Positions 35,198 to 47,479 are shown, counted from the first letter of the stretch. The stretch: DNA of 64,000 bases from Gentiana macrophylla (GCA_026214975.1 JAOBSW010001197.1:124001-188000), one strand, 5' to 3'. Numbers and translations are program-made. Notes: a model not told the origin generated them from the letters alone.

Positions 35198-35701
35198 CCT
35201 ACAAAAGAAAAGAACGAGGTGGATAAGTCACCACCCAGGACAGCGATAGCCGGGCCGAGACCATCTAAACCAGTCCGTCTCGACACCCCGTCTTTTCATC
35301 TTACAACAAGCCCCACCAATCAAAGGGAGCAACCTTAAATGAAAACCCATTACAGCAATAATCGCGCCAAACCCAATTCAAGGACTTGGGGTACTCAATG
35401 CCCTGAGACTAGCAGAGGATTATCAAACATGGAAGTGGAGACATTTAATTTAAAATTCAATTACACCAACCCAAATGAAGATAAAGCCAGAGTTGGAAAG
35501 AATGCTAGAAATCGAGAAGAGAAATAAGCTTACTTGATGATTAGCAGGAAACACGAGCAGGAAGCAGGAGGCGAGAAATAAATCTTCGAAACCCTACCGG
35601 AAATTGCCTCGTCGGAGAACTTCCACTCAGGAGCAGCCGATGAAATTGCTAAAATGAGAAATCGGAAAATATTTGTGGTTGGGCAACTCTCCCTTTATAT
35701 A
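35198..35701 (-). promoter_or_regulatory. Promoter, leader exon and intron of the antisense ORF
   Basis: Minus-strand TATATAAAG at 35701-35693, untranslated exon to 35534, intron 35533-35199 with GT...AG borders. Supported by sequence signals only. Confidence 0.5.
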
Positions 35702-35942
35702 GGAAGAGAAAAACAGATCCAACGGCCCACCGCCCAAAGATCCAATGGACAAGATTACAGACGGGACTTTTAAATTTCGAAATTTGGGACTGCCATCATT
35801 AGGCATGAATACCTGAAAGATCACAACCAATCAGAGCTCGCGGCGGGTCACATCAGTCTTTTCCCCAAGGCTACGGCAAGTGGGAATCGGGCAGAACAGA
35901 GCCGTAGTGAATACACTTGCCAGGGGGCCGACCTAATGTGAT

Positions 35943-36580
35943 CTCGCCATAGGCTAGGCTAAAAGCCCAAGATGCCAAATCCTCAGAAGCTTAGGCTACT
36001 CGCCCAATTACAGCTTCCTCAGAAGCTTAGGCTACTCGCCCAATTACAGCTTCGAATCGGCTAGGCATAAAAGCCCAAGATGCCAAATCCTATGAAGTCA
36101 AGGCTATCCGCCCAAATACGACTTCGCCACAGGCTAGGCTAAAAGCCCAAGATGCCAAATCCTCAGAAGCTTAGGCTACTCGCCCAATTACGACCGAATC
36201 GGCTGAAGCTAAAAGCCCAAGATGCCAAATCCTCGAAGCTTAGGCTACTCGCCCAATTACGACTTCGAATCAAGCAGGCATAAAAGCCCAAGATGCCAAA
36301 TCCTCGAATCTTAGACTACTCGCCCAATTACGCCTTCGAATCGGCCAGGCATAAAAGCCCAAGATGCCAAATCCTATGAAGTCAAGGCTATCCGCCCTAA
36401 ATACGACTTCGCCACAGTGCCAAGCTAAAAGCCCAAGATGCCAAATCCTTTGAAGTCAAGGCTATCCGCCTGAGACACGACTTCGCGCCACAAAGCTGAA
36501 GCTAACGACCCAAGATGCCAAATCCTTTGAAGTCAAGGCTATCCGCCCAGACACGACCTCGCCACAAAGTTAGGCTAAAG
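35943..36580 (+). repeat. Tandem array of a 72-bp unit, about nine copies
   Basis: The unit contains GGCTAAAAGCCCAAGATGCC, AAATCCTCAGAAGCTTAGG and CTACTCGCCCAATTACGAC. Copies alternate between a CTCAGAAGCTTAGGCTACT form and a CTATGAAGTCAAGGCTATC form, so there are two subfamilies. Degenerate extra pieces lie at 34275-34410. Confidence 0.9.
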
Positions 36581-36693
36581 GACCGAGGTATCGGATCGAG
36601 CGAAAGAGGAACCATCCAATAAGCGGCGATCTTCCAAGAAAATACTCCCCACCCGACATCGAGAAATGCCCAGGGTACGGAGTAGGGGGCCAT

Positions 36694-37089
36694 TGATAGA
36701 GATATTCCTAATGATGGGTCGGGACAGTCGCTCCGATCAATGCGATACCGGCTGAGTACACATAGGATCGGCTGCTCGCCCACGGTAGGAGAATGGACCG
36801 GCCATCATCGGGATAATCCGCTAGCATGTAGCATACATCCCAAATTCGGAGCCGCCCCACCTCGCCGGCGGACAGAGCACCCTCAATGTCCTTTATCGTA
36901 ATTATCAGTTCAATATATAACAACTTCCCTATAAATAGGGCCATATGTAATCCTTCTAAAAGGAGTTTTGGTCTGAGGAATAAAAGATAAGGCAAAGCCA
37001 AATTCTCCCATTCTCTTTTGCACTACACGGCACCACCACCGGAGCATACCGCTCCTCCATCAATCCTCATAAATAGCACCACTATAACA
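36694..37089 (+). mobile_element. 3' LTR of the Tat-lineage element
   Basis: Begins TGATAGAGATATTCC directly after a purine tract and ends CACTATAACA. It contains a TATA box (CTATAAATA, 36929-36937) and AATAAAAGATAAGG, a possible polyadenylation signal. Only one copy is present, so the borders are inferred from TG..CA and the purine tract. Confidence 0.6.
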
Positions 37090-38155
37090 GCCAGATATCC
37101 ACCATAACGCTACCATGGACAACCTGAGATAATTTCCACGTTATCATATGTGTACCCCTTATTTTTATATATTGTTCCCTATTGAGTCGTATTGAATTAT
37201 AATATGTAACTTTACGTTTAATAATTATAAAATATGATAAATTTCCGATCGGTATCACTAAATTCGTAGAGTTTAACCTTTTTAATATTAGAAGAATACT
37301 TGGCTGAAAATTAGTCAAACAAATAGAGGACTTCAATGCCATTTCTTCTAATAAGCCAAAATCGTCCCAGCTTTTACCAAGCTACTGTTGCATTCGCCCG
37401 TTAAATATCATACATGTGGTCCCCCCTCAACCCCAAAAAGAAAAAGAATATAATACATTTGAACTTTGAAGACAAATAATGAGATTAGAAACCAGATTAA
37501 ACAAAAATGATCACAATTTTTTTTTTAAGGGTCAAGTAAATTTTCAGTATATATAGTAAGCTCAATTACACACATTGAGCTAGATGTCGTCCTTTTAACC
37601 AGAGGTAAACATGATTCGGTTTGATCGGTTTTCTCCATTTATAAAACCAAACTAATTTATACAGTTTTTGAATTTTCAGTCCAAACTGAAACGGTTTTTA
37701 AGGAAAAATCATTTGTTCGGTCAGTTTGGTTTGGATTGGTTTCGATTTTTCATGATTTTCATAAACAAATAAAATTATCAATCGGAAATCACAACTTATC
37801 CAAATATAACATATGGGAATATATGTGTCAGCGTCACATCAATACTACTATGTGAGTCAAGTCGAAGAGATGATATAACAAATTATCTATATTGAATTAA
37901 TTCATACCTTTGCTAAATGTAGTCCCAAAACTAACCATCCCTCAACCTGTCAACCATGGCATTTAATACTTAGAGGTAGTTTGTTAACATAATAAATTAC
38001 TTAGTCTGAAATAGGCGGTGGTTAGATTAAGTGATGTATGATAACATTTTATGTCACCTCTTAATTAATTAAGAACATTTCATTAATATATACAAGCAAT
38101 TTTCACGTTTGCTCGTGTAAATATATTTTATTTCTCATGTATATATATTTTTAGT
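37090..38155. other. AT-rich intergenic stretch
   Basis: No gene recognised; several short A/T-rich frames are not credible. A CGGTTT-rich phrase at 37615-37750 resembles low-complexity termini of plant DNA transposons but has no partner. Confidence 0.4.
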
Positions 38156-38280
38156 TTTTTTTTTTTTTCTATAAAAACGAAAGATCCACACACATCCTTT
38201 TTTGTCCCAAAGGAGGCTCGAATCCTGGTCACTGTCGGGTTATGAACTAGTGCTTAATCACTAGGCCGATACCTTGTTGG
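38156..38280 (-). mobile_element. Short tRNA-like SINE
   Basis: On the minus strand CGGCCTAGTGATTAAGC (A-box-like, near 38270) and GGATTCGAGCC (B-box-like, near 38224) are about 45 bases apart, as in a tRNA. Another 60 bases or so and an A-tail (14 T on the plus strand at 38156-38169) follow. Each box has one or two departures from consensus. No TSD was confirmed. Confidence 0.5.
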
Positions 38281-38934
38281 TTAATTTTTATTATTTTTAA
38301 TGAAACCACAACATCTTTATTTCATCTACTATTTAATAAGACATCCATTTTTTATGACATCATATAAACATCAAAACATCAAAATTTGATATTTTTTTCA
38401 TTAAAAATTCAATGTTTTTTTTTTTTCTTTTCATTTTGGATGAACCCATCTAATGTATTAGTTTATTGTCTTATTTTTAGTTTAATTGTACGTGTACTAT
38501 ATATCCCGATTAGAAAAGATAAAAAATAGGTTGAATTAGAAAAAGATTAAAAAATTAGACTTCTAGCTTTCCACGTATGATATGGTTGATGAATTGTCGT
38601 TCTTGTCTTCATGCACTTCGAATTAACTACTTGAATCCTTTCTCAAAAAATAAATCAAAAAAAAACCAAAACAAAAAAACACTGCTTGAATACCCGATTT
38701 CATGCGTATCAAAATTCCCTTTTTGGATCATCCCTCACGTTTGCATAAACCATAAGTAATTAAATACACAATCATTAACAAAAAATCTACAATTTAACCT
38801 CTTATAAAACACAATAAGGATCATAATTTAAATTTACAAGTGAACCACTCGTGAATCGGATTGAATAACGACGTATCAAACGGTGATCGGATCATGTTTT
38901 TTATTCTTTCTTTTTGCTCGGACTTAGGGGTGTA
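38281..38934. other. AT-rich intergenic stretch
   Basis: No gene or element recognised. Confidence 0.4.
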
Positions 38935-39383
38935 ATCGAGCCGAGTCGTGTTGATACTCCCCAAGTATTTAGTGAGTTGAGTTCGATCGAGCCATAAAAA
39001 GGCAAGATCGAACTCAACTCACTAAATACTTGATATAGCTCGACTCGGCTCGTAAGCTCAATTATTTTCTTAGTAGTCACTTACTATTTATGAAATATTG
39101 CAGGATCGAGCTCACCTCGTCTAATGCTCGACCCGAATAATAATTAATGAATTATAAAAGTAGTATTTAACAATAAATTATATAAATACAATTAGTTAGA
39201 TAATTATTTAATCAAGCTCGATTAACTCGCGAGCTACTCGATTATTATATTTTAAAGTTAGAGAGCGGCCTGGTTAATTATTCGAGTAACTCGAAATCGA
39301 AAAAAACTGAATCGAATCAAATTCGATCTCTTGTAAGTTGAGTTGGAGTAGTTCACTAGTAGCCCGGTTCACTTACAACCCTA
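38935..39383. mobile_element. hAT-like element with internal fold-back
   Basis: Left end TAGGGGTGTAATCGAGCC and right end (reverse complement) TAGGGTTGTAAGTGAACC match at 14 of 18 positions. Inside are perfect 26-bp inverted arms at 38963-38988 and 39006-39031, plus GAGCCGAGTCG / CGACTCGGCTC outside them. The flanking 8-mers (CTCGGACT, CTTGTGCC) match poorly, so the TSD has decayed or the ends are mis-set. Confidence 0.55.
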
Positions 39384-40053
39384 CTTGTGCCGATCTTCTT
39401 CTTCATTTTCATCCGGTCGCACCCCAGCTTTGCCGTGGTAAACCCCAATATTCGGCCCCTAATGTGAGTACTCTCGGAGGTATACATTGTTGTAATATTT
39501 GGCTCCGAATGATGTCACGAACACGTAATAACCTCCTCAATAGATCATCGAACGTGTAACGATCTTGATAGTATACACTCGAACAAATAACGGTCTTCAT
39601 AACCAACTATCGAATAGGTAACGATCTTCGTAGTGGATTGATGATAATAACCAACCGATCAAATGCTCTGAGTCGTGTCAAACGACTCTGTCCTAAAAAA
39701 CTTATTTCGGATTAATCGATATGTCCCACTAGGATAAAACGGAGTGTTATTCATCAGAGGAAACCATGAACAATAATACCGAGTGTCATGTGTTTATATC
39801 CATCAATGTGTATATAAAAGCAATGTTAAAGTTTTCTCAAAATCAAAGCTTCAACATAACTTTTTCTATCTGCCATATTTCTATATTTTTGTGTACCAAA
39901 TATCGGGAAGTTTTGATGTGCACCTAATTTGGATCACATAGTTTAAACTCTGTTGGTCCACAGTTTAAACTCTGTTTAAAAATAAAAGATGAAACAGATT
40001 TACTACATCGATCGATGCATTAGGGGTCACCAAATAACTTCGTCTGATATCTG

Positions 40054-40139
<86 letters not shown>

Positions 40140-40792
40140 GAAGCATTTTAGCCCATTTCTCCTCAATTACCCGATCCAAACCCGGATTTTCAGTAGAAAA
40201 AAAAAAAAAAAAAAAAAAACCTACGCTCATCAAAACTCTCCTGCATTTTTCTAAAAAAAAAAAACCTAACTCTCCCATTTTCTCTATAATCCTAACTTCA
40301 AACCATAAATTCAGCCTAAAATCTTGCCAATACACAATCCTGTTACAATAGGATTTAATTTTCAAATTCAAAAGCACTTATATATCTTCTTCGATTCAGT
40401 TACGATAGGATTCAATTTTCATATTAAAATGCTCTCTCCATCATTATTATCTCCTCTAATTGAGCCAAAACTCCTATATATAAAAATAAAATTAGAAAAA
40501 AAACCTCCTCCGCTGATACACCTCCTTCAAATTCAAGGGTTTTCCCCTTCAAAAAAAATTCAAGGATTTTTATTTTTATTTTTTAATTCTTTTACATGTT
40601 TTAAGAGGCGAGGTATTGAATTTGATAAACACAAATTTCAGGCGAAGGGCAAGATGAATTTCCTGTTGAAACATAGCTCCACTCCTTTCAAATGCATCCA
40701 CAAGCCAAACATGTTTCTTCTCCAACGATTTTGACGTTTGGTGAGTTTGCATATTTTTTTTATTTTTTTTAAATGTTTGGTGAGTTCGCATG

Positions 40793-40827
<35 letters not shown>

Positions 40828-41361
40828 GGGGTGTGTCTACGACAATTTTGATTGCCTATTGTGTTTTGTGAATTAACATGTGTGCTAATGTATTGGTTAA
40901 TTTCCATTTTGTTTTTCCATCTCATAAAATCAAGGACAGACTCATGTCAATTAAAAGATGATTTTGGCTTAGTTGTGTGATGAATACGTATTGGCTTCAT
41001 GATGAATCTGGATTGACATCGTCAACGGAAGCCAATGTTTATGATTTTGCACGATGGATGCGTTATTGACATCGAAGGAAGGCAAGGTGTGCGATATTGT
41101 TTTAACCTATTTTCTGAATCAAGGGGGTGTGTGTATGGAATCAAGGGTTGTCAGAGGGAAATCGACTGCCGTCTTTCTTGATTAGTAGTGAATTTGTGGT
41201 TGTATTTGATGTGGATGTTTATTCTTATGATTTTTGTAATATTGAATTGTTTTCCCTGCAAGGTGCAATGGGAAGTATAAGAAATGATTACTTTTTTAGA
41301 ATAAACCCAAGATGACGAAGGTAACAACTTATTTTTGTTATATTGATTTGTTTTCCTATCC

Positions 41362-41410
<49 letters not shown>

Positions 41411-42057
41411 GTTTTGTTTTGTTTTGTTTTGTATAAACCCAATCTGACGAAGGTAACAACTTATTTTACCGTCGGTGAATTTGTGGTATTCATTTTAACA
41501 ATTTTATGATGTTTTCCTTTCATGTATAGTTTGATTTCAATTTTATTTTTCCATCTCAGAAGATAAAAGGTCTGAAACCAATTGATGTCTACAAATCTGG
41601 ATTTGGATGTTGAGGTCGGTGAAACTCTTACAAATACGTGCTTAATTTTGTGTAGCAATGCTTGCGAGTGCCCCAATCCGATTTTGTTCATGTAGGCTGA
41701 TTTCTTTCGGTTGTAAAAGTTTCACCCGCCATTTACATTCAAAGACAACTAATGTATGTACATAGACTATGTGTGTGGTTAATTTTGTTTTTACTTATTT
41801 TTGTGGTTGTCAAATGAAAAAAAACCTCAGCTTAAAGGTTCATCTTTCTTGATTAGTAGCTTCTTCCTTGCAAACGTTTATTTTTCTAGCAAATTTTGTG
41901 TTTGAGTATGCATGTGCTCTAATCAATACTTTTTAGTGGTTATTGTGTTTGGTGAATTTACATGCATGCTGATCTATTGTTTTCTAGATCTTTGAGCGGT
42001 TTATGTGCCATGGGTGTAGATTGTGAGAAAAAAGAAAAAGTCGTTAAATAATATGTT
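39384..42057. other. Intergenic stretch with microsatellites
   Basis: Contains (TA)n at 40057-40131, poly-A at 40197-40219, poly-T at about 40795-40826 and 41366-41409, and two short direct duplications. TTTGGTGAGTTYGCAT occurs at about 40737 and 40779, and CTGACGAAGGTAACAACTTA-like copies lie at 41310 and 41440. No gene is convincingly supported. Confidence 0.5.
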
Positions 42058-42065
42058 CATGCTAT

Positions 42066-42206
42066 CAGTGGCGGATGCAAGATCTCGGGTAGGGGAGGCA
42101 ACGAAAAATTTTAAAGTGACAAAAAAAAAAATTAAGGGGTAAACAAAATGCATACTACACATATTATTATATTAGTTGTCCTTAGTTGTATGTAGGTCCG
42201 TCACTG
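42066..42206. mobile_element. Small hAT MITE, 141 bp
   Basis: Inverted ends CAGTGGCGGA and (reverse complement) CAGTGACGGA, with perfect 8-bp TSD CATGCTAT at 42058-42065 and 42207-42214. The interior is short and A-rich. It has the same overall style as the MITE at 19100. Confidence 0.88.
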
Positions 42207-42214
42207 CATGCTAT

Positions 42215-42735
42215 GGTAAGTCATATGGATAGTGACAAGTACGAGTGGATAGTTTGTTTCGATGATGTTGTTTAGATATGCATTATGATAGAGATGTTGA
42301 AATATTTTATTTGGTTTAAATAAAATTTTATTTGAATTTCCTCAACCCAAAAAAAAATCTATTTGAATAGATCTTATCCTCAACGACAAAGGAGGATTTT
42401 TTGTCTTTTTATTTTTACATCAAATTTTTCTTTTTTTCTTGATTATAAAACTCGGAGATCCTTTCAATAATTCGATGAAAACCACTTCTCAAAGTGTCGT
42501 GACAATTATATCATCACTTATTAGAGGATTACAATAAATTCGATGATGATTTATACATGGTCGTTTTCTTAGAACAATAACACAAGAAAATATTAAAACA
42601 AAAAACACCTTCAAAAACAAAATTGCCGCATGACTTATTAAAAAATTACCCGATTGACCCGCTTCAAACACGCAAAATATCCGGAAATATATATATTTAA
42701 AATCCAAAGATTAACTCTATTTTAATACTAGCTCT
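42215..42735. other. AT-rich stretch left of copia C
   Basis: No gene seen; ends in the TSD AGCTC (42731-42735). Confidence 0.4.
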
Positions 42736-42920
42736 GTTGAAGGAAAATACTATTATGTGCCTTCGTCAAAGCCAATGACGATTATCTTTCGGTTATTATG
42801 TAACGCTCAACCGGTGATTTATTGCCATCAATGTAATCTGTGTTCACATTGTAACCGTGGGTCTATATAAAGGATTATCTAATGGAATGAGATACGCTTT
42901 TTCCCACCTTTACTTTTACA
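42736..42920 (+). mobile_element. 5' LTR of copia C
   Basis: TGTTGAAGG...CTTTTACA, 185 bp, with TATA box TCTATATAAA near 42860. Differs from the 3' copy at roughly a dozen positions, several as short block changes. Confidence 0.92.
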
Positions 42921-43566
42921 CGTTATTAGCACGTAGCTCAGACAAAAAAAAAAAAAAAAAATTGAGCCGCAATTGAGCGCCGCCGCCAAATTGACCCCAA
43001 CAATCAACCCTAGTAAAATTACCCCGCCGCTCTGAAGCTCTCCCATAAAAGCGCGGCCGAATCTCCGCCCATACCGATTGTTGTCGGCGATTATCACGCC
43101 GGCCGAACCATTAGCAATAATTTGAGAGAGAAGGCGATTTCGGTTTCGATCAATCGCTAAGCTTTATTGTTGCGAATTTGCTTTCTTTGTTCTATTGCAA
43201 GTCCCCTGGATTTCACCATCCAGAGGCTCCGGCCCCCGCCGCCGTTGCTTCACCGCTTATTGGTTGGTCGCTATTCTTTCAATAGCATAACGGAATCAAT
43301 CGATTGGCGTCGGTGTCCATTGTCTCCGCTCCGCCGATCGTCTTCTACTCCTTCACGGAATCACGGTAAGTCGGGAAATCGATTTCATGCTTTTTGTCGC
43401 AGTAAATCTTCTTTGTTTCAATCCGTAAATTTCATTATTTTTCCGCAAATCCTTTTTTTTGCTTCTCTCGTGTGTCGTGGAATCGATGGGTATATATATA
43501 TATAACGTTTGTAGCTAATATAATAGCAATGATACTTTTGGAGTTTGGTGTGAACTGTGAACTATA

Positions 43567-43604
<38 letters not shown>

Positions 43605-44326
43605 ACATATGTTAAGTTAGCTACAAACGTACAGATTTGATCTTTTGTTGAACATATGTTATATCGCCGATTGTATGTTGGTATATATTCTGTGTATTAG
43701 ATGTATAGTTTCAGTCCGGTTTGTTAAGAAAAAAAATATCGGATGATGTTCATCCGTACTTTGGTTTTGTTGCAGTACGTTTGATTAATATGTGAATACA
43801 TCAACAGCTTGAAGCTTGTTAATTTCCTTAATGAATTGAACATGCATGCAAAATATATTTATCCGGTTATACGAGCTTTCTGATTCCGTTTGTGTATGTT
43901 CATCAATTGCGGCGGCCGGCATTGAGTACAACTTATTAGGGTTTGTCTTATTATTTTTTGGGGCCTGTTACAAAAAAAAAAATAATAATAATAATAAAGG
44001 ATCTATTATTTCCGGTAAATTGTTTGGATCTATTTTTTATTTGGTTTATGTGCTATGTTTGCCCGAAATTTCAAATTGAGCATAATAATTATATGTTGAT
44101 TGCCTTATAAATAAGATTATATGTCCTCCTATGATAACGAAATTTCATAGGCGTTATATACTAAGTACAAAACAATCAATGTGATAAAGTATCTTCACAA
44201 AGCATCGAAAAATGAGTGACCGCTATGTACCATGGCATCGTGATCCAATTCACACTCTTGGAAATTAATTATTATGGATGTCTTATGACTACATAATTAA
44301 TATGCTCTTCACTCTTGTTTATGTAG
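42921..44326 (+). other. Long leader of copia C
   Basis: Starts CGTTATTAGCACGTAGCTCAG (primer-site position). It has a GC-richer part at 42960-43370 ending ATCACG|GTAAGTC, a long AT-rich stretch with 33 or more A at 43568-43602, and TTTATGTAG directly before the ATG at 44327. This looks like an untranslated exon and a leader intron of about 950 bp. No coding region is claimed. Confidence 0.5.
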
Positions 44327-45420
44327 ATGGCTGATACAACTCGACCCGAATTTGAAATCTTGGACTCAGAAGGAATTGAGTACCACCGCTGGGTTTCGGG
44401 ATGTGGAAACGGCCTTTGTTGCAAAGGACTACACTCTCACTATCAAAACACCCACCGACCCCTAAGGACGACCCATCTCGCTAAAGTAAAAGCAAATGCC
44501 CTAATGTTCTTGAGGCGACATATTGACTCTAGCTTACGCCTGGGAGTACCTTCGATTGAAAACACCCAAAGAATCGTAGGATGCCCTGAGGACGTTTTGG
44601 GAACATTCATGACACTTTACTCCCGTAATCTGCCTCGGTGGAATGAAATCCGCTTGCTTGACTACAAAGGGTAGACCAATTCAACAAGGACATGTTGCGT
44701 CTTGAGAGCACGCCTCAAATTCTCGTGGAAAGGAACTCACGAGAAGATGATATGATCCAGAAGACTCTTTCCACTTTTCCTACTTCAAAGACTTATACTA
44801 GCGAACCAAAGATAGCTTGGAGTACGACAAGAAAAATATTACGACCTTTCACAAATTGATCAACATCTTTGCAAGTGGTCGAAGCGGCATGATCAAGTTC
44901 TCATGAATAATAATGCCGGACTCTTTGGGACAAAGAAAATTCCGAGGTTAACTATGGCAAGATGAAAGGTGGAAAGAACCCCAAAGAAAAGGGAGTTGGA
45001 CGCGTCTTGAGCCTTACCCACGCGTGGAAACAATGCACCACGTGAAAGGGACCCAGGGGCCGTAGTATGGGCCGTGGAGGTCCCCCAATGTATGGCGCAG
45101 AAATGGTGGTGATGGTCCTAGTGGCCATGGTGGTCCTAAGGCTAAGGTGCAAAGGCACCTAAGAACCCTCAAGGAAAAAAGGAGAGAGTTGGAACCGAAC
45201 CTTGCTATAGGTGTGGAGTTATGGGCATTGGTATAGTACCGCCGAGCAAGTAACAAAGTAGCGACCAATTACAAGAGGTATAGGGAATCTAGAGAACAAG
45301 AGGCCCACTATACGGAAGATGGAGGCAATGACATCGATGTCAACCTCACAATTGCAGACTTCAATAGCAACAAGAACCCCTTTCGGTCAATGGATGTTCC
45401 GGACTTTGATTGATCTCGCT
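44327..45420 (+). pseudogene. gag: Copia C gag
   Basis: Capsid precursor. The ATG at 44327 follows a possible 3' splice site. The product starts MADTTRPEFEILDSEGIEYH and shows the copia gag opening (xFxxLDxxGxxYxxWV). The frame shifts at about 44395, after which ETAFVAKDYTLTIKT lies in another frame. Later pieces are RNLPRWNEIRLLDYKG and a glycine-rich, basic region. A CCHC knuckle remnant (CYRCGVMG, then H and W in a shifted frame) lies near 45210. At least four frame changes preclude expression. Confidence 0.75.
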
Positions 45421-45779
45421 TTGCTTATTTATTTATTTTTCCAAGAACATTGTGAAGGCGGAATGCCTTATTTTTAATTAGACTATTTTGGTCTTAAAGT
45501 TCATTTGAATAATGGTTTGTTGAATTGGATTTTGATGTGTAGACTTTTATTTTTGATTTTCGTTGGCCTATTAATAAATTTGGATTTTATTCTCAAGTAT
45601 TGAATTTTATTCGATTTTATTTACCAAGATATACATGGTTCGAAAATAGCACTATTAAGGTGTAAAGCAATACATCTACCATACAATAAACATATATATC
45701 GGGATGAAAAGCATATCATTCTATCTCCATCGAAACACTCTAAAGAATATGAGTTATGTCTTCGACTTTTTAATCTCAT

Positions 45780-45915
45780 CTAATTTGAATGTAGGAATGA
45801 ATCGAGGAGAAATAGAGTGCTTAATCGATAGTGGAACCACACACACTATCTTAAGGAATAGACAATTATTTGTCGAGTTAATTCCATGTAATTCATCTCG
45901 TGACTCACGATGATT
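45780..45915 (+). pseudogene. Copia C protease
   Basis: Aspartic protease active-site region: MNRGEIECLIDSGTTHTILR with catalytic D-S-G, followed by NRQLFVELIPC. Downstream frame breaks separate it from the pre-integrase zinc finger, whose start LWHDRL and PGRDMMIRILKNSHGHP lie at about 46240-46310. Confidence 0.75.
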
Positions 45916-46234
45916 GGATCATCACAAGTAATACAAGGGCGAGGAAATGCCACATTTTTGATGCCTAACGGCACAACGATAAAAGTCACAAACGCCTATA
46001 TGCACTAGAGCCAATCGAACCTTGTTAAGTTTCAAAGATATTCGTGCAACGGTTATCATTTGGAAACTCACCGTGAGAATGGAACTCGAATATTTGTATA
46101 TTACCACAAATGAATGTGGAAGGAAACGATACTAGAAAAGCTTATGAGTCAATCTAATGGATTATATATTACTACTATTCGGATTATTGAATCCTATGTC
46201 ATCACCAACAATGAAATTTGGGACACCGACTCAT

Positions 46235-47225
46235 ACAAAGCTTTGGCATGATCGCTTAGACACCCTGGTCGAGATATGATGATCCGTATTTTAAAGAACT
46301 CACACGGACATCCCTTCTTTCGAGGAAAAACAAAATGGGACAAAAATCCGACACAATGCAAAGTGTCCAAAGTAGTGTTGTTTCAAAGCGACCATTGTAA
46401 ATGCTCAAGCACCGGATGAGTTATATCCTCTTCCTCATTGACCATTTCCAAGGCACACCAATCATTTTGCAAAGCTCGCTCTTTAGCAAAAACAGGATCG
46501 AGACCTTCCTATGCTAAAGACATGAAACAAAACATTCCATTCCTACAAAGAATACAAGGTGATATATGTGGACCTATCCATCCGCACGCGGGCCATTCAA
46601 GTATTTTATGGTTACGGTGGATGCCTCGACACGCCGGGTCACATGTCGCATTATTGTCCACAAGGAATGCCGCATTTGCAAAACTCTTAGCACATGATTA
46701 TACGCTTAAGGGCTCACCACCCCGATCACCCTATCAAGTCTATAAGGCTTGATAACGCTGAGAGTTCACATCAAAAGCATTTGATGATTATTGCATGTCT
46801 ATCGGGATTGACGTAGAACATCCTGCACTCCCATGTGCATACACGTAATGGTCTCGCAGAAGCCACCATCAAAGGCTGAGATGGTGGCCAGGGCATTGGT
46901 TATGCGCACCAACTTGCCTCTATCTCGCTTGGGGTTATGCAATATTGCACGCAGCTTTACTTATTCGTTTGCACCAATCGCTAGCCAACCATTTTCTGCG
47001 TGCCGGTTGGTTACCTGGATATGAGCCTGATATTTCACACTTACGCATATTTGGTTGTGCAAAGATATGTGCCTATTGCGCCTCCACAAAGCGCACTAAA
47101 ATGGGTCCTCGAGAGACGATTAGGTATTTATGTTGGATATGAATCCCCAACTATTATCCGCTATTTGGAACCTTTGACAAAGCGATCTATTTACCGCAAG
47201 ATTTGCGGATTGTCACTTTGATGAG
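46235..47225 (+). pseudogene. Copia C integrase
   Basis: GAG-pre-integrase at about 46235-46500 (HDRL, CK-CSLAKTGSRPSYAK). The rve core starts at FLQRIQGDICGPIHPHAGH (first D). Pieces ARALVMRTNLPLSRLG and LRAGWLPGYEPDISHLRIFG follow around 46875-47050, with MGPRETIRYLCWI/RLGIYVGYESPTIIRYLEP in alternate frames. The catalytic E region is near 46850. It has many single-base frame changes. Confidence 0.8.
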
Positions 47226-47479
47226 ATCGTCTTCCCGTCGTTAGGGAGATAAGAAAAAGGATTTTCTAAGGGAACGAGCAGGAATTGTCGTGGTTTGTCC
47301 CCACTCGCCTCATTTTGATCCCCGCACCTCACAAAGTGAAAGTGAAGTGCAAAGAATACTTAATCTTCGTAACGAGTGCATTCGATGCTCGATGCGTTCT
47401 CCGATATTGCTAAAGTGACAAGATCACATATACCACCGCAAACGTGCTGCAAGGTTAAGTCCCAAAAAGGGCACAATGT

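Larger units (their letters stand above)
34275..37089 (+). mobile_element. 3' part of a Tat-lineage Ty3/gypsy element
   Basis: From left to right: pieces of a 72-bp repeat (34275-34410), an antisense ORF gene (34417-35701, minus strand), an array of the same 72-bp repeat (35943-36580), a purine tract (GGAGTAGGGGGC at about 36680-36690) and a 396-bp LTR. Antisense ORFs and variable tandem repeats between pol and the 3' LTR are reported for plant Tat/Ogre-type retrotransposons. The gag-pol part and 5' LTR are absent from the window. Lineage assignment is by architecture, since no pol domain is present. Confidence 0.6.

Noticed and set aside
35943..36580. CRISPR-like array
   Set aside because: Units are contiguous 72-bp tandem copies without unique spacers, in plant retrotransposon DNA.
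37615..37750. CGGTTT-rich stretch as a transposon end
   Set aside because: No inverted partner or target duplication found within several kb.
40027..40377. Tyr/Ile and Phe repeat frame
   Set aside because: Produced by (TA)n and poly-A; no gene features.
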